DNA of 64,000 bases from Methylobacterium sp. J-070 (GCF_022829385.1 NZ_JAKSXX010000101.1:62001-126000), one strand, 5' to 3'; numbered from the stretch's first letter, positions 18,466 through 28,876 are shown. The notes: generated from the sequence alone by a model not told the origin. Program-made: numbers and translations.

Positions 18466-19233
18466 TCACCGCATCCCGGTCGCGGAAAAGACCTGGGCCG
18501 CGGGCGCGATCACCACGTAGCCGCCGCAGGGGGCGGCCCGGCTGATCACCGCGCTGGCGACGCCCCAGATGTACAAGCCGCGCCGATCCTGCGCGACGAC
18601 CGGGCCGCCGGAATCCCCGAAGCAGATCCGGGCGCCCTTCGCCCGGGCGATCGTCAGGCCGGTGCTGCTGGCCGCCAGCGGGGTCAGCGTCGCGGTGCGC
18701 AGGCGCCCGACCGTGCGTCCGTACAGGCCCGCTCCGGCGATCCGCAGGCTCTTCGGCACCCGGCCGGGGTCGGACGCCAGCGGCACCGGGCGCCGGTCGC
18801 GCACCGGGGCGGTCAGGCGCAGCACCGCGAGGTCGAGGGAGAGATCCGAGAGGCTGACGTCGGGTGCCGCGTTGGGCAGCATCTCGCCCGGATCCGGGCT
18901 GTAGCGGGCGGCGACCCGCGCCCCGTAGACCGGCGGCGCCGGTTCGGTGCCGCGGAAGAAGACCACCAGCGCGCCGAGCGGATCCCCGTTCACGCAATGG
19001 GCCGCCGTGAGCACGAGGTCGGGCGCGATCAGCACGCCGGTGCAGCGGGTCAGACGCAGGGCCTCCTCGGGCTGCGTGATCGTGCCGATGGCGACCGTGG
19101 CCTGCGCGAGGGCGTCGCGACCCGCAGGCGCACCGCCCTCGATGGCCGAAGCCGGCCCGCACAAAGCGAGCACGCAGGCCAAAGCCGGTCCGGCGGCCGC
19201 GCGGGAGACGCCGTTGGTCCAGAAGTTTCTCAC
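18466..19233 (-). CDS. Secreted trypsin-like serine protease (S1)
   Basis: A 255-residue protein with a signal peptide (about 1-30, ending CGPASA) followed by IEGG, the equivalent of the trypsin IVGG start. The catalytic triad is complete: His79 in TAAHC, Asp134 in LDLAVL and Ser208 in GDSGGP. It is presumably periplasmic or secreted. The GTG start at 19233 was chosen because it places the signal peptide at the N-terminus; the ATG at 19305 adds an unlikely leader. It converges on ctrA. Confidence 0.85.
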   Translation of the reverse strand: MRNFWTNGVSRAAAGPALACVLALCGPASAIEGGAPAGRDALAQATVAIGTITQPEEALRLTRCTGVLIAPDLVLTAAHCVNGDPLGALVVFFRGTEPAPPVYGARVAARYSPDPGEMLPNAAPDVSLSDLSLDLAVLRLTAPVRDRRPVPLASDPGRVPKSLRIAGAGLYGRTVGRLRTATLTPLAASSTGLTIARAKGARICFGDSGGPVVAQDRRGLYIWGVASAVISRAAPCGGYVVIAPAAQVFSATGMR

Positions 19234-19333
19234 GTGCTGGTCTCTCGCGGCGACTGGCCCCTGACCACAGATGCCGCCCGGAGGCGGCAGGGCAAGCGGT
19301 CGCAAGGACGCGGCCGCCGCGCTCGCGCCGCCG

Positions 19334-20731
19334 TCAGCCGGCCACCGTCCAAGTGGTCGTGCCGTCCTTGTTGTCCTTCACGGCGACACCCAGGGCGGCG
19401 AGCGCGTCGCGGGCCCGGTCGGAGGCGGCCCAGTCCTTGGCGGCCCGGGCCGCCCTGCGCTCCGCCATCAGCGCTTCGACCACCGCCACGTCGACGCCGG
19501 AGGATTCGACGCGCTTGCGCGCGCGGTCGCTCCGGGTGCTGGCGAGGAAGCCGAACAGGTTCGCGCCGGCCCGCAGATCGGCCGGCCGGGCCTCCGGCCC
19601 ACCCGAGAGCCGATGAAGCTCGTTGATCGCCGCCGGCGTGTTGAGATCGTCACACAGCGCCTCGACCACCGCGTCGGGAACGCCGGGGGCCGGGGCCTCG
19701 TCGCCGGCGGCGTTGTACCAACGCTCGAGGACGCGGCGCGACTCCTCCAGCCCGCGCAGCGTCCAGTCGATCGGCTGCCGGTAATGGGTCTTGAGCATGG
19801 TGAGGCGCACGACCTCGCCCGGCCAGTCGTTCAGCACGTCGCGGATGGTGATGAAGTTGCCGAGCGACTTCGACATCTTCTCGCCCTCCACCTGGAGGAA
19901 GCCGTTGTGCAGCCAGACATTGGCCATGACGTTGGTGCTGAAGCAGCAGCGCGACTGCGCGACCTCGTTCTCGTGATGCGGGAAAATCAGGTCGATGCCG
20001 CCCGCATGGATGTCGAAGGTCCGCCCGAGGTGCTTGGCCGACATGGCCGAGCACTCGATATGCCAGCCCGGGCGCCCGGGCGCCGCGATCCGGGCGGGCG
20101 ACGGCCAGGACGGCTCTCCGGGCTTGGCGGGCTTCCAGAGCACGAAGTCGAGCGGCGAGCGCTTGTAGGGCGCGACCTCGACCCGCGCCCCGGCTTCCAT
20201 CTCGTCGAGCGGGCGGCCGGAAAGCTGGCCGTACTCGGGCATCGACGGGACGTCGAACAGGACATGCTCCTCCGCCACGTAGGCGTGGCCGGAGCGGACC
20301 AGCGCGTCGATCATCGCCACCATCTCGGCGATGTGGTCGGTGGCCCGGGGCTCGACGAAGCGGAGGCGCTCGCCGGCCACGTTCACATCCTCCGGCATCA
20401 GCACGCCGAGGTCGCGCACGTCGCGGTGGAACTGCGCCAGCGTCCCGTCCGTGAGCTCGCGGATCGAGATGCCGCGCTCGGCGGCGCGGGCGTTGATCTT
20501 GTCGTCGACGTCCGTGACGTTGCGCGCGTAGGTGACGTGCGCCGGCCCGTAGAGGTGGCGCAGCAGCCGGAACAGCAGGTCGAAGACGATGATCGGCCGG
20601 GCGTTGCCGATATGCGCCGCGTCGTACACCGTCGGCCCGCAGGCGTAGAACCGGACGTGCCCGGGATCGATCGGCGCAAAGTCCTCCTTGGCGCCGGTGA
20701 GCGTGTTGTAGAGCCGCAACATCGGCGCCAT
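19334..20731 (-). CDS. cysS: Cysteinyl-tRNA synthetase
   Basis: A 465-residue class I aminoacyl-tRNA synthetase. The zinc-ligand Cys31 (YACGPTVYD), HIGN at 40-43, [10 protein letters not shown] in the middle and KMSKS at 285-289 are present. The ATG at 20731 ([10 protein letters not shown]) fits the family; an ATG at 20722 is an alternative. It stands alone. Confidence 0.96.
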   Translation of the reverse strand: MAPMLRLYNTLTGAKEDFAPIDPGHVRFYACGPTVYDAAHIGNARPIIVFDLLFRLLRHLYGPAHVTYARNVTDVDDKINARAAERGISIRELTDGTLAQFHRDVRDLGVLMPEDVNVAGERLRFVEPRATDHIAEMVAMIDALVRSGHAYVAEEHVLFDVPSMPEYGQLSGRPLDEMEAGARVEVAPYKRSPLDFVLWKPAKPGEPSWPSPARIAAPGRPGWHIECSAMSAKHLGRTFDIHAGGIDLIFPHHENEVAQSRCCFSTNVMANVWLHNGFLQVEGEKMSKSLGNFITIRDVLNDWPGEVVRLTMLKTHYRQPIDWTLRGLEESRRVLERWYNAAGDEAPAPGVPDAVVEALCDDLNTPAAINELHRLSGGPEARPADLRAGANLFGFLASTRSDRARKRVESSGVDVAVVEALMAERRAARAAKDWAASDRARDALAALGVAVKDNKDGTTTWTVAG

Positions 20732-21029
20732 GAAACCCACCTCCCCTGCCGGCATCTTGGCCGGATCGCGCCGCCGCCCCGGCCTCGACCCGCTCCGTCC
20801 GCCGAGGGTCGCGCGGCGAAGAACGGCCGAAACGTGGCGGTCCCGCCGGCGTCGCCACAGCATCCTGTTGCATCGCCGCGACGGCGTCGCCCGCCCGATG
20901 GGGCTAACCCAAAAGCGTGAGGAATTCGAGAAGCACGCCCGGTCCTGCGGGTAAGGCTTCCTTAACCGCGTCGTCGGACCGTCCGGACCACGCGCCTCTC
21001 AGCACAGATCCTGTTGCCAAGGACCCTCC

Positions 21030-21371
21030 ATGCGACGCTCGGCCGCCGTTTTCCTCGCTCTCACCTTCGCCACCGCCGGGCTGGCGCACGCCGCCCTGGC
21101 CGGAAGCGACGGAGAGACGCCCGCGAAGGCGCCGGGCCATGTCGAGAAGACCTTCCTGATCCCCTCGAGCGACGGCTACGGCGTCGGCGAGTGCCTGACG
21201 ACGCCGGACAGCGCCTGCGGCCAGGTGGTCGCCAACGCGTGGTGCGAGGCGCAGGGCTATGCGGCCGCCGACGCGTACGGCGTCGCCGCAGCCGATGAAT
21301 ACACCGGCGCCATCAGCCAGCCGATCGCCAGCCCCTCGGAGCGCCCGATCCGCATCACCTGTCGCGACTGA
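21030..21371 (+). CDS. Small secreted protein of unknown function
   Basis: A 113-residue protein with a clear signal peptide (MRRSAAVFLALTFATAGLAHA). The mature part has four cysteines, two of which flank a TTPDSACGQ segment, suggesting disulfides, and an Ala/Tyr-rich AADAYGVAAADEY stretch. I do not recognise a family. It is preceded by a short promoter-sized gap, and converges on creA. Confidence 0.65.
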   Translation: MRRSAAVFLALTFATAGLAHAALAGSDGETPAKAPGHVEKTFLIPSSDGYGVGECLTTPDSACGQVVANAWCEAQGYAAADAYGVAAADEYTGAISQPIASPSERPIRITCRD

Positions 21372-21407
21372 CCGCATCGCGGCGGCGACGCCCCCCCGCG
21401 GAGCTCG

Positions 21408-21920
21408 CTACTTCATGGCCTCGGCGCATCGTGGCGCCGGCTGTGTTCCCCAAGGCGCGATCGGGACCGCGGATGTCGAGTTCTTCGGCGAGCCCTGGAT
21501 GACCTTGTCCGAATAGACCATGTAGATCAGCGTATTGCGCTGCGCATCGCAGCCGCGCACGATCTGCATCGACTTGAAGATCAGCGAGCGGCGTTCGCTG
21601 AACACCACCTCGCCCTGGGCAAGCTTGCCCTTGAAGGCCACCGGACCGGTCTGACGGCACGCCAGCGAGATGTCCGAGACGTCCTCGGCCAGGCCGAGCG
21701 TACCCTTGATCCCGCCCTTCTCGGGCTGCGTGTACCAGCAGGCGACCCCCGCCACCGCCGGATCGTCGATACCGTAGACCACGAGCTTGTCGTTGGGCGT
21801 CAGCGGGCGCCAGACGGTCGACTTGTCGAAGATGCGATCCGGCTCCTGGGCTGCCGCAGGTCCGGCCGCCGCCGAAGCCAGGGCCAGGAACCCAACATAG
21901 GTGAGACTCCGAAACCACAT
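21408..21920 (-). CDS. creA: CreA-family periplasmic protein
   Basis: A 170-residue protein with a signal peptide (about 1-24, ending GPAAAQ). The core contains IFDKSTVW, VYGIDDPAVAGVACWYTQ and LIYMVYSDKVIQGSPKNS, which are hallmarks of CreA (PF05981). The biochemical function is unknown in general. The ATG at 21920 was preferred to one at 21956 because it sets the signal peptide at the N-terminus. Confidence 0.9.
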   Translation of the reverse strand: MWFRSLTYVGFLALASAAAGPAAAQEPDRIFDKSTVWRPLTPNDKLVVYGIDDPAVAGVACWYTQPEKGGIKGTLGLAEDVSDISLACRQTGPVAFKGKLAQGEVVFSERRSLIFKSMQIVRGCDAQRNTLIYMVYSDKVIQGSPKNSTSAVPIAPWGTQPAPRCAEAMK

Positions 21921-22069
21921 CACGCGCCAATCCCCCCTGAAGCTTGCCGGCGCCATGTAGGAGGGGTGTTGCCCCCTTTCGAGGGGGCGTAGAGTGGCGC
22001 TGCTTCGGTCCCGAAGCCGGATGCGTGCAAGCCCGGTCCCCTCCGGGTCGCGCGCAGCCGATCAACGCG

Positions 22070-23146
22070 ATGCAGCCGATGCCTCACCGCCCGATCGTCC
22101 GTCCGCGCGGCCGATTTATCCTGATCGCACTCCTCGCCCTCGGATTGTCCGGGCGTCTGACGGCTCCCGCCGCGGCGCAGGACGCGCCGGCCGATCCGCC
22201 CGTCGCGGAGGTGAAGCCGGTCGCGCCGCTGCCGTCGCCGCAGTGCCGCCGCTACCGGGCCGAGCTGGCCGCGCTCCAGAACGGGGCGAGCACGACCCGT
22301 GCCCTCAACGACGAGATCGGGCGGCTGGAGGCGTATTTCCGGGGCCTGAACTGCGAGGGCGGCAAATTCCTGTTCTTCGATACGCGCCCGCCGCAATGCG
22401 GCGCCGTGGAGCAGCGGATCCGCGCTCTCAAGGCCACGTATGGCGGCGCGGCGATCGATGACAGCGTCAGCCGCAAGCGCGAGCTTCAGGGCCTCGTCGC
22501 CTCCACCTGCCCGGCCCGGGAAACCTATGCCGGAACCGGGGAGAGCTATGCCCGGGGCGGTCCGCAGATGGTCTGCGTACGGACCTGCGACGGCGGCTTC
22601 TTCCCGATGCGGAACCTGCCCGACGGGCGCGGCGGCGCCGACGAGATGTGTCAGGCGCTCTGCCCCGGAGCCGAGGCCCAGGCCTACTCGATGCCGTACG
22701 GGGACGACGCGCTGAAGCATGCAGCCTCGGTCAAAGGCAGCCGCGCCTACACGAGCCTCGCGAACGCCTTCAAGTTCCGCAAGGAGTTCGTGCCGAACTG
22801 CTCCTGCAAGCCGGAGGGCAAGACCTGGGCGCAATCCCTGGTGAAAGCCGAGAGCATGCTGGTGCGGCACAAGGGCGATATCTTCGTCACGCCGATGCAG
22901 GCCGAGGCCCTCTCGCGGCCGAAGGTCCGTTTGACCCTGGTGGGCCGGGCCGACCGGACCGCGGCTGAGATCGCCGCCGACGCCGCCGGCCGGGTCTCGG
23001 CCGAGACCCGAGTCGGGGACGGCCTGTCCGCCGACGAGGCCGGAAAGGCGGAGGCGGCGAAGGCCGGCGAAGCCAAGCCGGATCACATTGCCGTGCGCAT
23101 CATCGCCCCCGGCGTGATCGCGGTACCCCAGCGCCTGATGCCCTGA
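22070..23146 (+). CDS. DUF2865 secreted protein
   Basis: A 358-residue protein with an N-terminal signal/anchor (about 14-36). The cysteine-containing core (SPQCRRYRAELAAL, YARGGPQMVCVRTCDGGFFPM, CQALCPGAEAQAYS, NCSCKPEG) matches the DUF2865 family of alphaproteobacterial envelope proteins. The C-terminal ~90 residues are Ala/Lys-rich. Start: ATG at 22070 or 22079. It is followed, 77 bases on, by the OmpA-like gene, and both may serve the envelope. Confidence 0.75.
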   Translation: MQPMPHRPIVRPRGRFILIALLALGLSGRLTAPAAAQDAPADPPVAEVKPVAPLPSPQCRRYRAELAALQNGASTTRALNDEIGRLEAYFRGLNCEGGKFLFFDTRPPQCGAVEQRIRALKATYGGAAIDDSVSRKRELQGLVASTCPARETYAGTGESYARGGPQMVCVRTCDGGFFPMRNLPDGRGGADEMCQALCPGAEAQAYSMPYGDDALKHAASVKGSRAYTSLANAFKFRKEFVPNCSCKPEGKTWAQSLVKAESMLVRHKGDIFVTPMQAEALSRPKVRLTLVGRADRTAAEIAADAAGRVSAETRVGDGLSADEAGKAEAAKAGEAKPDHIAVRIIAPGVIAVPQRLMP

Positions 23147-23223
23147 CGCCGTCCCCACGCGTCGGCGGGGAACCAAAGGCTGCGCTCCGTGTTCGGCTCG
23201 TCCTGAACCGACACGGGGTCGCG

Positions 23224-25368
23224 ATGCGCCTGCTGAGACTGGTCCTCCTCACCGGAACCGTGCTTCCGATCCTCGTTGGCCCGCCGCTCGCCGCGGCATC
23301 GCCGGACCGGATCCTGATGGCGCAGGGCGGACCGGACGAGCGCGGACCGCGCGGCGGCGAGCCGCCGCATGGGGGACCACGCCCGGAGCGGCCGCCGCAG
23401 GAGCGTCCCGGACCGGCGGGTCCGCCGGCCGGTCGCGAGCGGCCCGAGCCAAGACCCGAGCGGCCGGCGCCTGCCCCGGCCGCGCGCGAGCGTCCCGAGC
23501 CTTCGGCCCCGCGTCAGCCGCAGGCCGAGCCGGGAGGGCGCGACCATGCGCCGGACCGCAGGCCGGACGCACCGCAGCGGGCACCGGTCCAGGAGCGACA
23601 GCCGGAGCGGCCGCAAGAGCGGCAGCAGGAGCGCCCGCGCGCACGGCCGGAACGCCCGGACCCGCAAGCCGATCGTCCGGACCGGGGAGGCCAGGACAGG
23701 GGACCCCAGGACAGGGGAGTTCAGGAGCGTGCGACGCCGCCCGGGCGGCCCGGCCCCGATCGGCCGCAGGCCCCGGACCGGGATGACGGGCGGGCGCCAC
23801 CTTCACGACCGAACGCGGAGCGCCCACCGGTCCAGCAGCAGCAGCGGCAGGCCCCGGACCGGGATCGCGCTCCTGCGGACGCGGCACCGAACCGTCCCGG
23901 GCCGCGCGATGCCGCGCCCGATCGCGGGCCTCCAGGCCCGCGTCCCGACGGCTCAAGCGGGACCGCCCCCAATGCGCGGCCGACGGGGCCAGGCGCGGCA
24001 CCGCCTATCCCCGGCGGCCCGGGCCGGCGTGAGGACACGCAGCCCGGCAATGCTCCTCAGCCGAACACGCGTCCCGGCGGGGAACCGGGCCGCCCGCTGC
24101 CGCCCAACATGGCACCCGGCGTGCCGGGCCGCCCGGTTCAGCGCCAGGATGTTCAGCCCGAGCCGCGGCCGGACGGCCGTGCCCAACCCAACACCGGTCC
24201 CGGCGCCGATCCCGGCCGGCCGGCACCTCCCAATATGGCGCCCGGGCTTCCCGGTCGGCCGTTCCAGCCACCGGGCCAGGCGCCCGCTCCCGGTCAAGCG
24301 CCCGCTCCCGGTCAAGCGCCCGTCCCCGGCCAAGCGCCGTTGGGCGCCGCGCAGCCCGGACAGCCGGGTCCGGGCGGCTCCGCCCGGCAGAACGGCGGCT
24401 TCAACACGCCCGGTCAGCCGGGCTACGTCGCCGGCGGCTTCCGCCAGGACGACGACGTGCGCGACTACGAACAGGTCCGCCGCGACCGCCGCGAGTACAG
24501 CGAGGGCGGCCGCACCTTCTACCGGGAACCCGGCCGCATCATCGTGCGCGACCGCGACACCTACCTGATCCGCCACGATGAGAACGAGCGGTTCCGGGAC
24601 ATCGACCCGCGCGGCTTCCGCTCCGAACGGCGGGGCGCCGACTTCTACAGCTTCATCGACCGGCCCGGCGGCGAACAGATCGTCACCGTCACGGACGACG
24701 ACGGACGGATGTTGCGTCGCTATCGCCGGTTCCGCGACGGCCGCGAGGTGGTCATCATCGACAACAGCTACGCCGGGCCGCCGCGGCCGATCTACGACGA
24801 CGTCGTGGTGCTGCCGCCGCCCGACATCCGCATCCCCCGCGACCGCTACGTGGTGGAGTACGACCAGGCGGACGAGGGCTCGGTCTACGAGGCGCTCACG
24901 GCCCCGCCGGTGGTGGCGATCGACCGACGCTACACCCTGGATCAGGTCCGCTACAGCCCCGACCTGCGCGCCCGGATGCGCTCGGTGGACATCGACACGA
25001 TCAACTTCGACACCGCATCGTTCACGGTGACGCCGGACCAGGCGGCGCGGCTGTCGGTGATCGCCGGGGCGATCAACCGGGCGATCCGCGCCAATCCGCA
25101 GGAGGTCTTCCTGATCGAAGGGTACACCGACGCGGTCGGCTCCGACATCGACAACCTGTCCCTGTCGGACCGCCGGGCGCAATCGGTGGCGACCGTGCTG
25201 ACCCAGCAGTTCCAGGTCCCGCCCGAGAACCTGACCACCCAGGGCTACGGCGAGCAGTACCTGAAGGTGAACACGCAGAACGCCTCGCGGGAGAACCGCC
25301 GCGTCACGGTCCGGCGGATCACGCCGCTTCTGCAGCAGGGAACGGGACAGGCTGCGCCGCCGCGCTGA
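23224..25368 (+). CDS. OmpA-family protein with a long Pro/Arg-rich N-terminal region
   Basis: A 714-residue protein with a signal peptide (about 1-25), then some 370 residues very rich in Pro, Arg, Gln and Gly, then a folded region (about 400-580) and a C-terminal OmpA-like peptidoglycan-binding domain (about 610-705) containing IEGYTDAVGSD and NRRVTVRRI. The low-complexity part contains two copies of a ~40-residue unit (PNMAPG.PGRP) and a 6-residue repeat GQAP(A/V/L)(P/G). It is likely anchored to peptidoglycan with the Pro/Arg region spanning or leaving the periplasm. The function is unknown. Confidence 0.8.
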   Translation: MRLLRLVLLTGTVLPILVGPPLAAASPDRILMAQGGPDERGPRGGEPPHGGPRPERPPQERPGPAGPPAGRERPEPRPERPAPAPAARERPEPSAPRQPQAEPGGRDHAPDRRPDAPQRAPVQERQPERPQERQQERPRARPERPDPQADRPDRGGQDRGPQDRGVQERATPPGRPGPDRPQAPDRDDGRAPPSRPNAERPPVQQQQRQAPDRDRAPADAAPNRPGPRDAAPDRGPPGPRPDGSSGTAPNARPTGPGAAPPIPGGPGRREDTQPGNAPQPNTRPGGEPGRPLPPNMAPGVPGRPVQRQDVQPEPRPDGRAQPNTGPGADPGRPAPPNMAPGLPGRPFQPPGQAPAPGQAPAPGQAPVPGQAPLGAAQPGQPGPGGSARQNGGFNTPGQPGYVAGGFRQDDDVRDYEQVRRDRREYSEGGRTFYREPGRIIVRDRDTYLIRHDENERFRDIDPRGFRSERRGADFYSFIDRPGGEQIVTVTDDDGRMLRRYRRFRDGREVVIIDNSYAGPPRPIYDDVVVLPPPDIRIPRDRYVVEYDQADEGSVYEALTAPPVVAIDRRYTLDQVRYSPDLRARMRSVDIDTINFDTASFTVTPDQAARLSVIAGAINRAIRANPQEVFLIEGYTDAVGSDIDNLSLSDRRAQSVATVLTQQFQVPPENLTTQGYGEQYLKVNTQNASRENRRVTVRRITPLLQQGTGQAAPPR
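24274..24345 (+). repeat. Four 18-base tandem repeats in the OmpA-like gene
   Basis: Four in-frame units of 18 bases at 24274, 24292, 24310 and 24328 encode GQAPAP, GQAPAP, GQAPVP and GQAPLG. The middle two are almost identical at DNA level, so slippage could change the copy number without breaking the frame. Confidence 0.75.
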
Positions 25369-25516
25369 GCGGGCCGTCAAATCCGACCGCGACGGGCCAC
25401 GGCCTGTCGCGGCGCTCGATCCGGTCTGCATCACCCGCGCGATGGCGGGGCGTTTACCGCGGTTGACGCGAGGCACCCTGCGTTCCACCACCCGGCGACA
25501 CCGGCAGCGCGGGACC

Positions 25517-26728
25517 ATGATGGAGAGCGAAGGCAACGGGCGGCTGATCCGGTCGGGGACGCCGGTCTTCCGCCGCACGGCGCTGGCACTGGCGGCGGCC
25601 GGGTTCTCGACCTTCGCGGTGCTCTACGCGGTGCAACCGCTGCTGCCGATTTTTTCCGACGCATTCGGCGTGTCGCCGGCCGAGAGCAGCCTCGCCCTGT
25701 CGCTGCCCTGCGGTTTGCTGGCCCTGGCCCTGCTGGTGGTGAGTCCGCTCTCGGAGATCTGGGGCCGCAAACCGGTGATGCTGGCCTCCCTGTTCGCCTC
25801 CGCGATCCTGACCATCGTGGCCGCCCTCGTGCCGAGCTGGCACGGCTTCCTGGTCCTGCGGGCCCTCGCGGGGCTGACCGCGAGCGGCCTGCCCGCGGTG
25901 GCGATGGCGTATCTCGCCGAGGAGATGGACGCGCAGGCGATCGGCCTGTCGATGGGGCTCCTGGTCGGCGGCAACGCGCTGGGGGGCATGTCGGGACGCC
26001 TGATCAGCGGCGTGATGGCGGACCATGTGAACTGGCGGGTCGGGCTGGCAACGATCGGAGGGCTGGCGCTGGTCGCCGCCCTGGCGTTCTGGCGCTGGTT
26101 GCCGCCTTCGCGCAGCTTCGTGCCGCGGCGGATGGCCTGGCGGGACGTGCCCGGCAGCTTCACCCAACATTTTCGCGATGCCGGCCTCCCCTGGCTGTTT
26201 GCCGAGGCGTTCCTGCTGATGGGCGGCTTCGTCTGCATCTACAACTACATCGGGTTCCGCCTGCTCGATCCGCCGTTCTCCCTGAGCCAGACGGTGATCG
26301 GCCTGATCTTCTCCGTCTACCTCGCCGGCATGGTGAGCAGCCCGGTCGCGGGCGAGCTGGCGAGCCGCTTCGGCCGGCGGCGGGTGCTGTGGCTCGCCAC
26401 CGGGGTCGGGCTCGCCGGTATCCTGATGACCCTCGCCGACAACCTCCTGCTGATCGTCGCCGGCGTCGTCGTGGCGACGGTCGGCTTCTTCGGGGCGCAT
26501 TCGGTGGCGAGCAGCTGGGTCGGGCGACGCGCCCGGCGCGACCGGGCGCAGGCCTCCTCGGTCTACCTGTGCCTTTACTACCTCGGCTCCTCGGTGCTCG
26601 GGACCGCGGGCGGCTGGTTCTTCGCCCATGCCGGCTGGACCGGCGTGGTGCTGTTCGTGGGCGGCCTGTACGGTCTGGCGCTGATCGTCGCCCTGCGGCT
26701 GTCCCGCCTCGCGCCGCTGACGAACTGA
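25517..26728 (+). CDS. MFS transporter (drug-efflux/YnfM-like)
   Basis: A 403-residue, 12-segment major facilitator. The motif A-like sequence SPLSEIWGRKPVM after segment 2, and the N-terminal LYAVQPLLPIFS.AFGVSPAESS, are typical of the inner-membrane YnfM/arabinose-efflux subfamily. The substrate is unknown. The start is likely ATG at 25517; an upstream in-frame ATG at 25442 is weaker. A methyltransferase gene starts 15 bases after its stop, so they may be co-transcribed. Confidence 0.8.
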   Translation: MMESEGNGRLIRSGTPVFRRTALALAAAGFSTFAVLYAVQPLLPIFSDAFGVSPAESSLALSLPCGLLALALLVVSPLSEIWGRKPVMLASLFASAILTIVAALVPSWHGFLVLRALAGLTASGLPAVAMAYLAEEMDAQAIGLSMGLLVGGNALGGMSGRLISGVMADHVNWRVGLATIGGLALVAALAFWRWLPPSRSFVPRRMAWRDVPGSFTQHFRDAGLPWLFAEAFLLMGGFVCIYNYIGFRLLDPPFSLSQTVIGLIFSVYLAGMVSSPVAGELASRFGRRRVLWLATGVGLAGILMTLADNLLLIVAGVVVATVGFFGAHSVASSWVGRRARRDRAQASSVYLCLYYLGSSVLGTAGGWFFAHAGWTGVVLFVGGLYGLALIVALRLSRLAPLTN

Positions 26729-26743
26729 ACCGGAGATCCGCCC

Positions 26744-27511
26744 ATGAGCGCGCGCAATCACGCCCGACACGTCGTCGATCAGTTCGGCTCGCAGGCCGCC
26801 GCCTACGTGACCAGCGCCGTGCACGCGGCCGGCGCCGATCTCGATCGGATCGGCGCGGTGATCCAGGCCCGGCCCGGCGCGCGGGTGCTCGATCTCGGCT
26901 GCGGGGGCGGGCATGTCGCCTTCACGGCCGCCGCCGCGGGCGCCGTGGTCACCGCCTACGACCTGTCCGAGGCGATGCTGGCGGCGGTCGCCGCCGAGGC
27001 GGCTCGACGCGGTCTCGATCGCATCGACACCCGTCAGGGCGCCGCCGAGACCCTGCCCTTCGCGGACGCGGCCTTCGACGCGGTCCTGACCCGGTACAGC
27101 GCCCATCACTGGCGCGCCGTGCCGGCGGCGTTGGCGGAGGCGCGGCGGGTGCTGCGGCCGGACGGACTTCTCGTGGTCAGCGACATCGTCGCGCCCGAGG
27201 ATCCGCTGCTCGATACGCATCTGCAGGCCGTGGAACTGCTGCGCGACCCCTCGCATGTGCGCGACTACAGAGTGTCGGAATGGCGCGCCCTGCTGGACGC
27301 CGCCGGCTTCAGCCCCGGCGTCGCGGTCGCGAGCCGGCCGCGGATGGAGTTCGCGAGCTGGATCGCCCGGATGCGCACGCCTGCGACCCATGTGGCGGCG
27401 ATCCGGGCCCTGCAGGCGGCGGCGCCCGCCGAAGTCGCCAGCCACTTCGGCATCGAGGCCGACGGCAGCTTCCTTCTGGATTCCGCGCTGATCGAGGCCC
27501 GCCCGCGCTGA
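26744..27511 (+). CDS. Class I SAM-dependent methyltransferase
   Basis: A 255-residue UbiE-type methyltransferase. Motif I is VLDLGCGGGH (residues 48-57), followed by the acidic end of strand 2 (VTAYDLSEAML), QGAAETLPFADAAFD and the VLTRYSAHHW region. The substrate cannot be told; such enzymes act on quinone or small aromatic or lipid molecules. It sits 15 bases after the MFS gene. Confidence 0.8.
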   Translation: MSARNHARHVVDQFGSQAAAYVTSAVHAAGADLDRIGAVIQARPGARVLDLGCGGGHVAFTAAAAGAVVTAYDLSEAMLAAVAAEAARRGLDRIDTRQGAAETLPFADAAFDAVLTRYSAHHWRAVPAALAEARRVLRPDGLLVVSDIVAPEDPLLDTHLQAVELLRDPSHVRDYRVSEWRALLDAAGFSPGVAVASRPRMEFASWIARMRTPATHVAAIRALQAAAPAEVASHFGIEADGSFLLDSALIEARPR

Positions 27512-27530
27512 CCCGCGCGCCGCGCGGGTC
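27510..27530. terminator. GC-rich palindrome between convergent genes
   Basis: GACCCGCGCG-C-CGCGCGGGTC is a near-perfect 10-base palindrome between the methyltransferase stop and the gltX stop. There is no T-run, so it is a possible bidirectional terminator only. Confidence 0.4.
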
Positions 27531-27535
27531 GCCGA

Positions 27536-28876
27536 TCAGGCGGTCGCGCCGGCCAGCCGCCGCGCGGCGCGCTCCCGGCCGATCAGCGGCAGCAGACCGC
27601 CGAGGTCCGGCCCGTGCTCCAGCCCGGTCAGCGCGAGGCGCAGCGGCATGAACAAGCCCTTCCCCTTGGCGCCGGTGCGGCTCCGGATCTCGGTCGTCCA
27701 CGCCTTCCAGGTCTCCGGGCCGTAGGGCTCCGGCGGCAGACTCTCGCGGGCGGCCGCGATCACCGCCGCGTCGGTGATCACCGGGTCGACCGGGCCGGCC
27801 ACCACGGTCCACCAATCGCGCGCCTCCGAGACCCGACCGAGATTGGGCTGCACCGCCCGCCAGAACGGCTCAGCGCTCTCCCGCGGGATGCCGAGACCGG
27901 CCAGACGCGGGGCGACCTCCGCGTACGGCATGGCGTGGACCAGGCGTGCGTTGAGGCCGTCGAGTTCCGCCGGGTCGAACCGGGCCGGCGCCCGGGAGAT
28001 CTCGCCGAGATCGACCAGGCCCGCCAGCGTGTCGAGATCGGGGACCGCCCGCACCGACTCGGCCGAGCCGGTGAGGACCGCCAGCGAGCGCACGGCGGCG
28101 GGCTCGTATCCGGCCTCGCGGAGGCCGCGCAGCGACAGGTGGCCGAGCCGCTTCGACAGCCCCTCGCCGTCCGCCGTGGTGAGGAGGTTGTGGTGGCCGA
28201 AGACCGGCACCGCCGCACCGAGAGCCTCGAAGATCTGCACCTGCACGCCGGTGTTGGTGACGTGGTCCTCGCCGCGGATCACGTGCGTGATGCCGAGATC
28301 GGCATCGTCCACCACCGACGGCAGCGTGTAGAGGTAGCTGCCGTCGGCGCGGATCAGCACCGGATCCGACAGGGACGCGCAGTCGACGTGGGCCGGGCCG
28401 CGGACGAGATCGTCCCAAGTCACGGTCCGCGCCTCCAGGAGGAAGCGCCAGTGCGGCCGGCGCCCCTCGGCCTCCAGGGCGGCGCGGTCCTCCGCGGTGA
28501 GCTGAAGCGCCGCCCGGTCGTAGATGGGCGGCTGGCCGCGCCCGAGCTGGCGTCGCCGGCGCCGCTCCAGCTCCTCCGGCGTCTCATAGCAGGGATAGAG
28601 CCGGCCGGCCGCGCGGAGCCGCTCGGCGGCGGCGTCGTGCTGCGCCTTGCGGGCGCTCTGGCGGGCGAACAGGTCGGGCTCGATGCCGAGCCACGCCAGA
28701 TCCTCCCGGATGGCGTCGGCGAACACCTCCGTGGAGCGCTCGGCATCGGTGTCGTCGAGGCGCAACAGGAAGCGCCCCCCGGTCCTGCGGGCGAACAGGG
28801 CGTTGAGCAGGGCAGGCCGGGCATTGCCGATATGGAGGTAGCCGGTCGGCGACGGGGCGAAGCGAACGAGGGTCAT
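27536..28876 (-). CDS. gltX: Glutamyl-tRNA synthetase
   Basis: A 446-residue class I synthetase. The HIGN signature is at 15-18 and the KMSKS equivalent is LSKRL at 240-244. It is shorter than the typical enzyme and has a compact C-terminal anticodon domain. Alphaproteobacteria often have two GltX copies; this is probably the first-type enzyme, but the second is not in the window. The ATG at 28876 ([15 protein letters not shown]) is the family start. Confidence 0.94.
   Translation of the reverse strand: MTLVRFAPSPTGYLHIGNARPALLNALFARRTGGRFLLRLDDTDAERSTEVFADAIREDLAWLGIEPDLFARQSARKAQHDAAAERLRAAGRLYPCYETPEELERRRRRQLGRGQPPIYDRAALQLTAEDRAALEAEGRRPHWRFLLEARTVTWDDLVRGPAHVDCASLSDPVLIRADGSYLYTLPSVVDDADLGITHVIRGEDHVTNTGVQVQIFEALGAAVPVFGHHNLLTTADGEGLSKRLGHLSLRGLREAGYEPAAVRSLAVLTGSAESVRAVPDLDTLAGLVDLGEISRAPARFDPAELDGLNARLVHAMPYAEVAPRLAGLGIPRESAEPFWRAVQPNLGRVSEARDWWTVVAGPVDPVITDAAVIAAARESLPPEPYGPETWKAWTTEIRSRTGAKGKGLFMPLRLALTGLEHGPDLGGLLPLIGRERAARRLAGATA

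Noticed and set aside
24274..24345. Tandem 18-base repeats as a CRISPR-like array
   Set aside because: The units are contiguous with no spacers and encode a peptide repeat in frame.
23953..25578. A 541-codon - strand frame opposite the OmpA-like gene
   Set aside because: Composition mirrors the Pro/Arg-rich coding strand and matches no protein family.
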